64,000 nucleotides of DNA from Mesorhizobium denitrificans (lineage in GTDB: Bacteria > Pseudomonadota > Alphaproteobacteria > Rhizobiales > Rhizobiaceae), in contig NZ_QURN01000010.1 of NCBI RefSeq assembly GCF_003403035.1, forward strand, positions 62,001-126,000, written 5' to 3'. A program made the translations under genes and the position numbers. Each line of letters begins with the position of its first letter. Positions within the stretch are counted from its first letter, which is position 1. The notes beneath the pieces are model-generated. The model did no database searches and was not told where the DNA came from. It saw only the letters and a list, made by a program, of their open reading frames with translations. Below, one piece after another: positions 53,979 through 62,779 of the stretch.

Positions 53979-55040
53979 TTAGCGTGTCTCGTCCACCGCT
54001 TCCGGCACTTCCCCAACTGCTTCCGGCACTTCTATTGTCTGGAGCGTGTTGAGGGCAGCGCCGCCGATTGCGCCTATAACGGCGCGCGCGAGATTACGCC
54101 CCGCAAGCCGGAAGTCCTCGTTGACGACCAGAATTTGCGGCCTGAAAATGGGTAGCAAGCGGAACGACTGCTTGGATACGATGTCAATGTCGCGCCCCAG
54201 CTGCAGCCCCGCTTCCTCAATCCCCGCCACGATTGAGAAGGCCGCACCACCCGCGCTAGACACGATGCCGTCTGGCGGCTGCTTGCGCCGCATCATCTCC
54301 AGCGTCGCCTCGCGTATCGCCTCCATCGTGTCGTCAGTCGTCACGTGCGGAAACGGAACCTCCGAGACGCCCTCGCTTGCCAGCGCATCGCTAAAGCCGT
54401 CGCGCGTATGCTGCGCATAAAGAAGTGACGCGCTCGGCCCCAGCAACGCAAGCCGTTTGCGGCCTCGCCGCACCAACCGCTGCACAGCAATCTGGCCGAA
54501 TGTGTAATTGTCGAAATCATGGAACGCGTGCGCTGGCTTCACCAGCGTCCGCCCGTGCGTCGCGAACGGAAAACCGCGCTCCGCCAGATAGCGCACACGC
54601 GGATCGTTCGGCTGTGTTCGCGAAATGATGATGCCGTCCGCCGAGCCAGTCTCCACCACATAGCGAATTGGCTCCATCGGGTCATTGTCGCGCGAATATG
54701 GCGTCAAGATGAGATGGTAGGGCGTCTGCGCGAGGTGTTCGGAAACGCCGTAGACGATGTCCGAAACAAAGCCGCCTATGGATTCCTGTGTGTCGAGGAT
54801 AAGGCTGATGACATTCGTCTTGCCCGTGCGAAGGCGTACACCGGCACGGTTGGGACGATAGCCCACCTGCCGCGCAACGAGCTGCACCCGCTTGCGCGTT
54901 TCAGGACCGATTTCCGGCGCATCCTTAAGCGCACGAGACACGGTCGTCACGCCCAGCCCCGTCATAAAGGCAATCGTTTTGAGCGTCGGGCGCTCCCCTT
55001 CAGAGGGTAAGCTCCTGCCTTCCTGCTGGTCGGATTCCAT
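53979..55040 (-). CDS. LacI-family regulator of the sugar ABC operon
   Basis: A 353-aa LacI/GalR repressor. HTH 'LKTIAFMTGLGVTTVSRALK' begins at about residue 20, with a 15-residue charged N-terminal extension; 'YRPNRAGVRLRTGKTNVISL' is the hinge and start of the sugar-binding domain. It is divergent from the sugar ABC operon. Two near-identical 18-bp sites, one 71 bases before this gene and one 16 bases before the binding-protein gene, are good candidates for its operators, so it probably represses both. Confidence 0.93.
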   Translation of the reverse strand: MESDQQEGRSLPSEGERPTLKTIAFMTGLGVTTVSRALKDAPEIGPETRKRVQLVARQVGYRPNRAGVRLRTGKTNVISLILDTQESIGGFVSDIVYGVSEHLAQTPYHLILTPYSRDNDPMEPIRYVVETGSADGIIISRTQPNDPRVRYLAERGFPFATHGRTLVKPAHAFHDFDNYTFGQIAVQRLVRRGRKRLALLGPSASLLYAQHTRDGFSDALASEGVSEVPFPHVTTDDTMEAIREATLEMMRRKQPPDGIVSSAGGAAFSIVAGIEEAGLQLGRDIDIVSKQSFRLLPIFRPQILVVNEDFRLAGRNLARAVIGAIGGAALNTLQTIEVPEAVGEVPEAVDETR

Positions 55041-55110
55041 TCCTCAAAGCCCCTAGCGCTGATTGCGCCAACGCCCGCTGATACGCCCAAAACCAGCGCA
55101 AGACAATAAA

Positions 55111-55128
55111 ATCTGAAACGTTACAGAT
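55111..55128. promoter_or_regulatory. LacI operator, regulator side
   Basis: ATCTGAAACGTTACAGAT matches the site at 55288-55305 at 17 of 18 positions and has the AACGTT core of LacI-family operators. It stands 71-88 bases before the start of the LacI gene. Confidence 0.8.
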
Positions 55129-55287
55129 ATTTTTGCAACGCACCAATCTCCGCTTGTGCAATGCAATAGCCGCCGAAAAGGTAAGTAATATCAAAATGCT
55201 CAATTCGCAGCCATTCCATTGATTCACAGGCCGAGATCCTCATTTTCGACCAAGGGTTGCGGAGCGCTCAAACATCGACTAGTGTTT

Positions 55288-55305
55288 ATCTGTAACGTTA
55301 CAGAT
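55288..55305. promoter_or_regulatory. LacI operator, transporter side
   Basis: ATCTGTAACGTTACAGAT is a perfect 18-bp palindrome, 16 bases before the ATG of the sugar-binding-protein gene and just before its ribosome site. Symmetric CG-centred sites of this kind are typical of LacI/GalR repressors. Confidence 0.88.
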
Positions 55306-55320
55306 TTCTGGGAGGAGCTA

Positions 55321-56559
55321 ATGCGTTATCGAATTCTGGTGGCTGCCTTCGCAGCCGCAACCACATGCGGTTATGCTGGTGTCGCCAGCGCGACTGATCT
55401 CGAAGTCACTCACTGGTGGACCTCCGGCGGCGAAGCGGCGGCGGTCAAGGAACTCGCCAAGGCGTTCGACGCCACCGGCAACAAATGGGTCGATGGCGCC
55501 ATCGCCGGTTCCGGCGGCACGGCCAGGCCGATCATGATCAGCCGCATCACCGGCGGCGACCCGATGGGCGCAACTCAATTCAATCACGGACGTCAGGCCG
55601 AAGAGCTTGTGCAAGCGGGTTTGATGCGTGACTTCACCGATCTCGCCGCCAAGGAAAAATGGACGGAGATCGTTCGGCCGAAGAGCCTGCTCGATAGCTG
55701 CACCATAGACGGCAAAATCTACTGCGTGCCGGTCAACATCCATTCATGGCAGTGGCTCTGGCTCTCCAACAAGGCATTCGAAACCGCTGGCGTTCCCGTC
55801 CCGAAAAACTGGGATGAGTTTGTAGCCGCAGCACCCAAGCTCGAAGAAAAGGGCATCATTCCGCTCGCGCTCGGCGGTCAGGCCTGGCAGTCCTCCGGGG
55901 CGTTCGACGTCATGCTCGCGGCGCTTGGCGGCAAAGACCTGTTCCTGAAAGTCTATCAGGACAAGGACGCCGAAGTAGCCGCCGGGCCGGAAATGGCCAA
56001 GATTTTCAAGGCAGCAGACGACGCCCGCAAGATGGCGAAAAACTCCAATGTTCAAGACTGGAATCAGGCGACCAATCTCGTCATCACCGATAAGGCCGGT
56101 GGCCAGATCATGGGCGACTGGGCGCAGGGCGAGTTTCAGATCGCCGGCAAGGTCGCAGGCAAGGATTATACCTGCCTGCCCGGCCTTGGTGTAACGGAAA
56201 TGATCGCGACCGGCGGCGACGCCTTCTACTTCCCCGTACAGAAGGATGCGGCAAAGACCGCAGCGCAGGAAGTGCTCGCCACAACCCTGCTCGATCCCAA
56301 GACACAGGTCGCGTTCAACCTCAAGAAGGGTTCGCTGCCCGTTCGTGGCGACGTTGACCTCAACGCCGCAAACGACTGCATGAAGAAGGGCCTCGACATT
56401 CTCGCCAAGGGCAATGTCATCCCGTGGACCGATCAGCTGCTTTCGCAGGATTCGCAAAAGCAGAAGGAAGACCTCATGTCAGAGTTCTTCTCCAATCCGA
56501 ACCTCTCGGTCGAAGACGCGCAAAAGCGCTTCGCCGAGATCATCGCTTCGGCTGATTAA
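55321..56559 (+). CDS. Sugar ABC transporter substrate-binding protein
   Basis: A 412-aa periplasmic binding protein (COG1653 type). Signal peptide at 1-25 ('MRYRILVAAFAAATTCGYAG', cleavage after VASA). Mature part: 'LEVTHWWTSGGEAAAVKELA', 'GATQFNHGRQAEELVQAGL', 'YCVPVNIHSWQWLWLSNKAF'. It resembles glucose/mannose-type binding proteins more than those for disaccharides. GGGAGGAG stands 3-5 bases before ATG 55321. First gene of the operon. The exact sugar is unknown. Confidence 0.93.
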   Translation: MRYRILVAAFAAATTCGYAGVASATDLEVTHWWTSGGEAAAVKELAKAFDATGNKWVDGAIAGSGGTARPIMISRITGGDPMGATQFNHGRQAEELVQAGLMRDFTDLAAKEKWTEIVRPKSLLDSCTIDGKIYCVPVNIHSWQWLWLSNKAFETAGVPVPKNWDEFVAAAPKLEEKGIIPLALGGQAWQSSGAFDVMLAALGGKDLFLKVYQDKDAEVAAGPEMAKIFKAADDARKMAKNSNVQDWNQATNLVITDKAGGQIMGDWAQGEFQIAGKVAGKDYTCLPGLGVTEMIATGGDAFYFPVQKDAAKTAAQEVLATTLLDPKTQVAFNLKKGSLPVRGDVDLNAANDCMKKGLDILAKGNVIPWTDQLLSQDSQKQKEDLMSEFFSNPNLSVEDAQKRFAEIIASAD

Positions 56560-56580
56560 TCAGCGCTCTGCGATAACTCA

Positions 56581-56601
56581 GGCCGGCCCCGCGCCGGCCT
56601 G
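56581..56601 (+). other. Intercistronic hairpin after the sugar-binding-protein gene
   Basis: AGGCCGGC and GCCGGCCT form a perfect 8-bp stem with a 5-base loop, 21 bases after the stop. A hairpin here, without a U run, usually protects the 5' part of the message and so gives more binding protein than permease. Confidence 0.6.
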
Positions 56602-56623
56602 CCTATCACAACGAGGCTGCAAA

Positions 56624-57520
56624 ATGTCGAGTGCCGGAAAGCGCCCTTCGCAACTCACGCGAAACCTCAGTGCCAAGATCGCTTCGATCCCGATGATGCT
56701 GACCGCATTGGTCATCTTCGTCGGCGGCACAGCCTGGACCGTGTTCTATTCCTTCACGAACTCGCGTCTGCTGCCGCGTTTGAACTTTGTCGGCTTCAAT
56801 CAGTATGAACGGCTTTGGGCCGCGCCGCGCTGGAACGTCGCCGTCGAAAATCTCGCCATCTATGGCGTGTTGATGTTGATCTTTTCGCTCCTCATCGGCT
56901 TTGTGCTCGCCGCATTGATGGACCAGAAAATCCGTTTCGAAGATACGTTCAGAACCATCTTCCTTTACCCCTTCGCTCTGTCCTTCATCGTCACCGGCCT
57001 TGTCTGGCAATGGCTGCTCAATCCTGATTTCGGCGTGCAAGCGGTGGTGCGTTCGCTTGGCTGGACAAGCTTCACATTCGACCCCCTCTACGACCAGCGG
57101 ATCGTAATCTACGGCATCCTCATCGCGGCACTTTGGCAGGGCACCGGCCTAGTTATGTGTCTGATGCTGGCAGGTTTGCGCGGCATTGATGAAGACATCT
57201 GGAAAGCCGCGCGGGTTGACGGCATCCCGACATGGCGCACCTATGTCCAGATCATCATCCCCATGATGCGCCCGGTCTTCATCACAACACTGGTGATCAT
57301 CGCCGCCTCCATCGTCAAGGTCTACGATCTCGTCGTCGCGCAAACGAGCGGCGGGCCGGGCATCTCCTCGGAAGTGCCTGCGAAATATGTCTACGACTAC
57401 ATGTTCCACGCGCAGAATTTGGGACAAGGCTTTGCCGCCTCTACCATGATGCTGCTGTCGGTCATCATCATCGTCATTCCGTGGGCCTATCTCGAATTCG
57501 GAGGGCGCAAGCATGCTTGA
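56624..57520 (+). CDS. Sugar ABC transporter permease 1 (MalF/UgpA type)
   Basis: A 298-aa inner-membrane permease with six predicted helices. The EAA-like loop is 'EDIWKAARVDGIPTWRTYVQ' at about 190-210, which docks to the ATPase. N-terminal 'LSAKIASIPMMLTALVIFVG' is the first helix. GAGG is 7 bases before ATG 56624. It overlaps the next permease gene by 8 bases, so they are coupled. Confidence 0.93.
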   Translation: MSSAGKRPSQLTRNLSAKIASIPMMLTALVIFVGGTAWTVFYSFTNSRLLPRLNFVGFNQYERLWAAPRWNVAVENLAIYGVLMLIFSLLIGFVLAALMDQKIRFEDTFRTIFLYPFALSFIVTGLVWQWLLNPDFGVQAVVRSLGWTSFTFDPLYDQRIVIYGILIAALWQGTGLVMCLMLAGLRGIDEDIWKAARVDGIPTWRTYVQIIIPMMRPVFITTLVIIAASIVKVYDLVVAQTSGGPGISSEVPAKYVYDYMFHAQNLGQGFAASTMMLLSVIIIVIPWAYLEFGGRKHA

Positions 57521-58403
57521 TCCTTCCGGCCCGCGCGGCTCGCGTCCGCGCCCCGTGCTTTCGTCGCGCAACATCATCATTTACGGCACGCTTTTCGTCG
57601 TCGCATTCTATTACCTGATTCCGCTTTACGTGATGGTCGTGACCTCGCTCAAAGGCATGCCCGAAATCCGCATGGGCAACATCTTTTCCCCGCCGATGGA
57701 AATCACTTTCGAGCCGTGGGTGAAGGCTTGGGCAACAGCATGCACCGGGCTGAATTGCGACGGGCTTTCGCGAGGTTTCTGGAACTCGGTGATCATCACC
57801 GTTCCGTCCGTCATCGCCTCCATCGCAATAGCGTCCGTAAACGGCTACGCGCTCGCCAACTGGAAGTTCAAAGGCGCGAATATCTTCTTTACGATCCTGA
57901 TTGTCGGAGCTTTCATCCCCTATCAGATAATGATCTATCCGATTGTCATCATCCTGCGCGACATCGGCCTTTACGGAAGTCTATTCGGCCTCATCATCGT
58001 GCATTGCATCTTCGGTATGCCGATCCTCACATTGCTGTTCCGCAATTATTTCTCGGCTTTGCCGCAGGAATTGTTCAAGGCCGCACGCGTTGATGGCGCG
58101 GGCTTCTGGCAGATTTTCCTCCGCATCATGCTGCCCATGTCGCTGCCTATCTTCGTGGTTGCGGTCATCCTGCAAGTTACGGGCATCTGGAACGATTTCC
58201 TGTTCGGTGTCGTCTACACCCGCCCCGACACCTACCCAATGACAGTGCAGCTCAACAACATCGTCAACTCCGTGCAGGGCGTGAAGGAATACAACGTCAA
58301 CATGGCCGCCACGATCCTCACGGGGCTGGTTCCGCTCATCATCTACTTCGCTTCGGGCAAGCTATTCGTGCGCGGCATCGCCGCTGGTGCGGTGAAGGGA
58401 TAG
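57513..58403 (+). CDS. Sugar ABC transporter permease 2 (MalG/UgpE type)
   Basis: A 296-aa permease, partner of permease 1. The EAA loop reads 'QELFKAARVDGAGFWQIFLR', and 'GAFIPYQIMIYPIVIILRDI' lies just before it. About six membrane helices. The first 8 bases lie within the previous gene. The ATPase gene starts 4 bases after its stop. Confidence 0.93.
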   Translation: MLDPSGPRGSRPRPVLSSRNIIIYGTLFVVAFYYLIPLYVMVVTSLKGMPEIRMGNIFSPPMEITFEPWVKAWATACTGLNCDGLSRGFWNSVIITVPSVIASIAIASVNGYALANWKFKGANIFFTILIVGAFIPYQIMIYPIVIILRDIGLYGSLFGLIIVHCIFGMPILTLLFRNYFSALPQELFKAARVDGAGFWQIFLRIMLPMSLPIFVVAVILQVTGIWNDFLFGVVYTRPDTYPMTVQLNNIVNSVQGVKEYNVNMAATILTGLVPLIIYFASGKLFVRGIAAGAVKG

Positions 58404-58407
58404 GCGC

Positions 58408-59502
58408 ATGACAATATCCAACGGCACCAGCGTTTCGGTTCGCGAGCTTCGCCTGAATTACGGCAATCTCGAAGTTCTGAAAACGCTCAACCTCGACGTT
58501 GCCGACGGCGAGTTTCTAGTCCTGCTCGGGCCCTCGGGCTGCGGCAAGTCTACCCTGCTGAACTGCATCGCCGGATTGCTGGACATCACTGACGGGCAGA
58601 TATTCATCAAGAGCAAGAACGTTACCTGGCTGGAGCCGAAAGACCGCGACATCGGCATGGTCTTCCAGTCCTATGCGCTCTATCCGCAAATGACCGTCGA
58701 GAAAAATCTATCCTTCGGTCTGCGCGTCGCAGGCACCCCGAAGGCGGAAATCGCAGAGCGCATCAGCCGCGCATCGCAGATGCTGCAAATCGAACCGCTT
58801 TTGCAGCGCAAACCAGCAGCACTTTCCGGCGGGCAGCGGCAACGTGTCGCCATCGGGCGCGCGCTTGTCCGCGATGTCGATGTGTTCCTGTTCGATGAGC
58901 CGCTGAGCAATCTCGACGCCAAGCTGCGTTCAGAACTCCGCGTCGAGATCAAGCGGCTGCACCAGCGCCTGCAAAACACCATGATCTACGTCACCCACGA
59001 CCAGATCGAGGCCATGACGTTGGCGGATCGCATCGCCGTCATGCGCGGCGGCGTCATTCAGCAACTCGACGCTCCGCAAACCATCTACAACCGCCCCGTC
59101 AATCGTTTTGTCGCGGGCTTTCTCGGCTCGCCCGGCATGAATTTCCTCAATGGCAATATCGGCGCGGACGCCTCCACCTTCCAGGTCGGCGACGTATCGG
59201 TGCCGCTTGAGCGCTACACATTCGAGCAATCGGTTTCACCCGACGCACCCGTCGTGTTCGGCATCCGCCCCGAGCATATTGCTGTCGGCACCGCTGCCAG
59301 CGCACAGCCCTTCAGCCAGAACGTGAAGGTCGAAATCATGGAGCCGATGGGTTCGGATACGCTTGTCTGGTCCAAGCTCGGCGGCAACAATTTCGCCTTC
59401 CGTGTCGAAGCCGAAAATCATCTACGAACCGGCGATGTGACGCGGATCGGCTTTGATCCCGCACGAGCCTCAATATTCGACGCAGACGACAACCGCATTT
59501 AG
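58408..59502 (+). CDS. Sugar ABC transporter ATPase (UgpC/MsmK type)
   Basis: A 364-aa ATPase with Walker A GPSGCGKST at 41-49, Q-loop in 'GMVFQSYALYPQMTVEKNL', signature 'LSGGQRQRVAIGRAL', Walker B 'VFLFDEPLSNLDA' and His-switch in 'IYVTHDQIEAMTL'. The C-terminal part after about 240 is the TOBE/OB-fold regulatory domain of this family ('VFGIRPEHIAVG'). It powers the two permeases. Confidence 0.96.
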   Translation: MTISNGTSVSVRELRLNYGNLEVLKTLNLDVADGEFLVLLGPSGCGKSTLLNCIAGLLDITDGQIFIKSKNVTWLEPKDRDIGMVFQSYALYPQMTVEKNLSFGLRVAGTPKAEIAERISRASQMLQIEPLLQRKPAALSGGQRQRVAIGRALVRDVDVFLFDEPLSNLDAKLRSELRVEIKRLHQRLQNTMIYVTHDQIEAMTLADRIAVMRGGVIQQLDAPQTIYNRPVNRFVAGFLGSPGMNFLNGNIGADASTFQVGDVSVPLERYTFEQSVSPDAPVVFGIRPEHIAVGTAASAQPFSQNVKVEIMEPMGSDTLVWSKLGGNNFAFRVEAENHLRTGDVTRIGFDPARASIFDADDNRI

Positions 59503-59521
59503 CCAACTACAGGAAACGACG

Positions 59522-60268
59522 ATGGACTGGTCCTATCAGCTATATTCCTCCCGCAATCACACGCCATGGCCTGATGTGCTCAAGGGTCTTGCAAAAGCTG
59601 GCTACAAGCGTGTCGAAGGCTTCGGCGCCGTCTACGAGGATCCCAAGGCGTTCCGCGACGAGCTGAAGAAGAACGGCCTCACCATGCCGACCGCCCATTT
59701 CCCGGTCGAAATGCTGGAGAAGGATTTTGCCAAGGCCGATGCCATCGCCAAGACCTTGGGCGTCAAGGTCATCGTTTGCCCCTATCTCGTAGCCGAAGCA
59801 CGTCCCACCGCAGCCAAGGGCTGGGACCAGTTCGGCGCGCGCCTCGCCAAGATCGCCAAGCGGGCCAAGGAAGCAGGTTATGGCCTTGCCTGGCACAACC
59901 ATGATTTCGAGTTCCATCTTCTGCCGGATGGGTCATCGCCCATGCGCCGCATCCTTGACGCCTTTCCCGATATCGGCTGGGAAATGGACGTTGCATGGAT
60001 CATTCGCGGCGGTACGGATCCCGCTGCGTGGATCGCTGCGTATGGACCGCGCATCGTGGCGGTGCACGTCAAGGACATTGCGCCCGCCGGTCAGAATCTG
60101 GATCAGGACGGTTGGTCCGATGTCGGACATGGCGCGGTCGATTGGAAGGGCATCTACAAGCTGCTCCGGTCGAAGAGCAAGGCCAAGTATTTCATCATGG
60201 AACACGACAATCCTTCCGATGCGTCGCGCTTCGCCAAACGTTCCATCGCCGCTGTCAGCAAGTTCTGA
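59522..60268 (+). CDS. Sugar phosphate isomerase/epimerase (TIM barrel)
   Basis: A 248-aa TIM-barrel enzyme of the xylose-isomerase-like superfamily. Metal-site motifs: 'YGLAWHNHDFEFHLL' with His-x-His, 'DIGWEMDVAWIIRGG' with Asp, 'RIVAVHVKDIAPAG' with His-x-Lys-Asp, and 'KYFIMEHDNPSD' with Glu and His. AGGAA stands 6 bases before the ATG. It lies 19 bases after the ATPase gene and 12 before a Gfo/Idh gene. It probably acts on a keto-sugar or inositol-like compound from the importer. Confidence 0.92.
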   Translation: MDWSYQLYSSRNHTPWPDVLKGLAKAGYKRVEGFGAVYEDPKAFRDELKKNGLTMPTAHFPVEMLEKDFAKADAIAKTLGVKVIVCPYLVAEARPTAAKGWDQFGARLAKIAKRAKEAGYGLAWHNHDFEFHLLPDGSSPMRRILDAFPDIGWEMDVAWIIRGGTDPAAWIAAYGPRIVAVHVKDIAPAGQNLDQDGWSDVGHGAVDWKGIYKLLRSKSKAKYFIMEHDNPSDASRFAKRSIAAVSKF

Positions 60269-60280
60269 GGAACATTGAAA

Positions 60281-61426
60281 ATGGCTAAGACACTCGGCAT
60301 CGGCATTATCGGCTGCGGCAATATTTCGGCCACCTATTTCGGCCTCTCGCCCATGTTCAAGGGCATAGAGGTTCGTGCGGGCGCAGACATCAACATGGAC
60401 GCAGCAAAGGCGCGCGCCAAGCAATATGGCGTGCGTGCTGAAACCATTGCCGATCTGCTCAAGGCGAAAGACATCGACATCGTCGTAAACCTGACCGTCC
60501 CCGCGGCGCACTATGAAGTGTCCAAGCAAATCATCGACGCAGGCAAGCACGTCTATTCGGAAAAGCCATTCGTCCTGTCGGTCAAGGATGGGCAGGACCT
60601 GCAAAAGCGTGCCGCGAAAAAAGGTCTGCGCGTCGGCTCCGCGCCGGACACATTTCTGGGCGGCTCGCACCAGTTGGCGCGCCATCTCATCGACAGCGGC
60701 AAGCTCGGGAAAATCACCTCCGGCACGCTGCACATAATGAATCACGGCATGGAACACTGGCATCCGAATCCGGACTTCTTCTTCCTGCCCGGCGGCGGTC
60801 CCGTCCTCGACCTCGGCCCGTATTACATCGCCGACCTCATAAATCTTATCGGTCCGGTAAAGCGGGTCGCGGCTTTGACCACAATCCCGGCCAAGGAGCG
60901 AACCATTTCGTCAAAGCCGCGCAAGGGCGAAAAGCTGAAAGTCGAAACACCGACCACCATCCTCGCGCTGCTGGAGTTCGAGAACGGCGCAGCGGTCACA
61001 CTGAATGCAAGCTGGGATGTCTGGGCGCACGGTCATTCGCCCATCGAACTCTATGGCGAAGAAGGTTCGCTTTTCATCCCGGACCCGAACTTCTTCGGCG
61101 GCGAGGTGCGTTACACAAAGCAGGGCAAGCCTGTCACCAGGGTCGCGAAGTGGGAGCATCCATTCGGTGTGCCGAACCAGCAGCACAGCGAAGGCGCAAT
61201 GGCGAATTATCGTACAGCCGGTCTGGCGGATATGGCGCTGGCGATCCTGGCCGGTCGTCCGCATCGCTGCTCGCAGGAAGTCGCGCTGCACACGGTCGAT
61301 GTGATGACGGGCATCCTGCGCTCCGGCGAAACCGGCAAATTCGTCAATATGGTCACGACATGCGAGCGTCCCGCCGCTCTGGGCGTTCAGGAGGCGAAGG
61401 CGCTACTGGCCAGCAGACGCAAATAG
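60281..61426 (+). CDS. Gfo/Idh/MocA-family oxidoreductase
   Basis: A 381-aa NAD(P)-dependent oxidoreductase. The Rossmann motif GIIGCGNIS stands at about 8-16, 'HVYSEKPFVLSVKDGQDLQK' holds the Glu-Lys-Pro motif of the family, and 'ALLEFENGAAVTLNASWDVW' is the usual C-terminal strand. ATG at 60281; a TTG at 60275 is less likely. Together with the isomerase it may oxidise an imported sugar at C3 or a similar position and process the keto form. Confidence 0.93.
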   Translation: MAKTLGIGIIGCGNISATYFGLSPMFKGIEVRAGADINMDAAKARAKQYGVRAETIADLLKAKDIDIVVNLTVPAAHYEVSKQIIDAGKHVYSEKPFVLSVKDGQDLQKRAAKKGLRVGSAPDTFLGGSHQLARHLIDSGKLGKITSGTLHIMNHGMEHWHPNPDFFFLPGGGPVLDLGPYYIADLINLIGPVKRVAALTTIPAKERTISSKPRKGEKLKVETPTTILALLEFENGAAVTLNASWDVWAHGHSPIELYGEEGSLFIPDPNFFGGEVRYTKQGKPVTRVAKWEHPFGVPNQQHSEGAMANYRTAGLADMALAILAGRPHRCSQEVALHTVDVMTGILRSGETGKFVNMVTTCERPAALGVQEAKALLASRRK

Positions 61427-61505
61427 CCCTGAAGTCCTATTGTTAAACTGCGCGCCTATGACCAGATGGGTATGATAGCCCATCGGCGTCATAAGGAGAT
61501 GAAGC

Positions 61506-62468
61506 ATGCGGAGTCGTTCGCTCGGACAAACAGGTCTTTCCATCGCACCGCTGGTTTTCGGCGGCAACGTCTTTGGATGGACCATCGATGAACAAACGAG
61601 CTTCAAAGTGCTCGACGCGTTCGTCGACCACGGCTTCGACGCAGTCGACACTGCGGACTGCTATTCCGCTTGGGCGCCCGGAAACAAGGGCGGCGAATCC
61701 GAGACGATCATCGGAAACTGGCTGGCCTCGCGACCCGGCCGGCGCGACAAGGTCAAGATTTTCACCAAGGTTGGCTCGGTCGATGGCGGGCCACATTCCG
61801 GCGGCCTGACTGAGCCGTACATCATTCAAGCCGTAGAGCGCTCGCTCAAGCGCCTGCAGATCGACGTCATCGACCTCTATTTCGCGCATTGGCCGGACCC
61901 TGCGGGCACCAGCTATGCCGAAACGCTCGGCGCATTCGACAAGCTTATGAAGGCGGGCAAGGTCAAGGCAATCGGCGTTTCAAACGTCGACGCCGCGCAA
62001 CTGGCCGCGTCGTTCGAGGCAGCCAAGAGCAACGACCTGCCCGCCTACCAAGTCCTCCAGCCGGAATACAATCTTTACAACCGCTCCTCTTACGAAGGTC
62101 CGTTGCGCGATCTCTGCATCGCTAAAAAACTCGGCGTGATCACCTATTTCAGCCTCGCCTCTGGCTTCCTCTCCGGCAAATACCGTTCCTCGGCGGATTT
62201 CGGCAAATCCGCGCGCGGCGGCGGAATGGCCAAATATCTGGACAACAAGGGCAAGGCTATCCTTGCCGCGCTGGACGACGTTTCCGCCCGCCATTCTGCA
62301 AACCCTGCCGAAGTCGCGCTCGCTTGGCTCATGGCACGCGAGGGCGTAACCGCACCCATCGCCAGCGCCACCAGTCCGGCTCACGTTGCGAGCTTCGCAA
62401 AAGCCGCCGCCCTTTCGCTGTCATCAGATGACATGGCGATGCTCACAGCCGCAGGCGAGACGCGCTAA
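61506..62468 (+). CDS. Aldo/keto reductase
   Basis: A 320-aa aldo/keto reductase (YdhF/YajO-like). The catalytic tetrad is visible: Asp and Tyr in 'DAVDTADCYSAWAPG', Lys in 'KIFTKVGSVDGG', and His in 'IDLYFAHWPDPAGT'. 'NPAEVALAWLMAREGVTAPI' is the usual NADP site region near the C-terminus. It lies 79 bases after the Gfo/Idh gene and is probably the last gene of the operon; a hairpin follows. Confidence 0.94.
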   Translation: MRSRSLGQTGLSIAPLVFGGNVFGWTIDEQTSFKVLDAFVDHGFDAVDTADCYSAWAPGNKGGESETIIGNWLASRPGRRDKVKIFTKVGSVDGGPHSGGLTEPYIIQAVERSLKRLQIDVIDLYFAHWPDPAGTSYAETLGAFDKLMKAGKVKAIGVSNVDAAQLAASFEAAKSNDLPAYQVLQPEYNLYNRSSYEGPLRDLCIAKKLGVITYFSLASGFLSGKYRSSADFGKSARGGGMAKYLDNKGKAILAALDDVSARHSANPAEVALAWLMAREGVTAPIASATSPAHVASFAKAAALSLSSDDMAMLTAAGETR

Positions 62469-62482
62469 ACAACATATCCTGC

Positions 62483-62504
62483 GACCGGCGGAAAACCGCC
62501 GGTC
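62483..62504 (+). terminator. Hairpin after the sugar operon
   Basis: GACCGGCGG and CCGCCGGTC form a perfect 9-bp GC-rich stem closed by an AAAA loop, 14 bases after the aldo/keto reductase stop. The following bases are not a U run, so it may be a partial terminator or mRNA stabiliser. Confidence 0.65.
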
Positions 62505-62610
62505 CACCTCGTCCAATAGCACCGAACACCGACGGCAGCCTCGCGGCTCCCCGACTGGCAATTCGCTATGGTCAGGAATTCGTAACCATCCCCACATTTG
62601 GGCTGTGGGC

Positions 62611-62629
62611 GACTTGACCGGGTCAAGTC
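62611..62629. promoter_or_regulatory. 19-bp perfect inverted repeat upstream of the adhesin gene
   Basis: GACTTGACCGGGTCAAGTC has perfect 9-base arms around one G. It contains TTGACC, which could serve as a -35 box, so a protein bound there would compete with RNA polymerase. It lies about 147 bases before the adhesin ATG, within the 307-base gap to the aldo/keto reductase gene; the rest of that gap is AT-rich in its middle and otherwise without visible signals. Confidence 0.6.
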
Positions 62630-62728
62630 ATATGTTAATCTCCTAATATTAATGATACTAATTAAGCGGAGGCGGATTTATTCCGTTCCGTCTGATGGCG
62701 TGCAGAGATTTTGCGCGGAGCGCGGGTC

Positions 62729-62779
62729 ATGTCGACACGCGAGGAAATTCAAGTGATCGGAGTTCTGGCCCCACAATGA
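62729..62779 (+). CDS. Possible 16-aa leader peptide before the adhesin gene
   Basis: ATG at 62729 with GGAG 9 bases ahead opens a 16-codon frame (MSTREEIQVIGVLAPQ) whose TGA overlaps the adhesin ATG (ATGA). It could couple translation of the large protein, as the adhesin start has no good ribosome site of its own. There is no family. Confidence 0.3.
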   Translation: MSTREEIQVIGVLAPQ

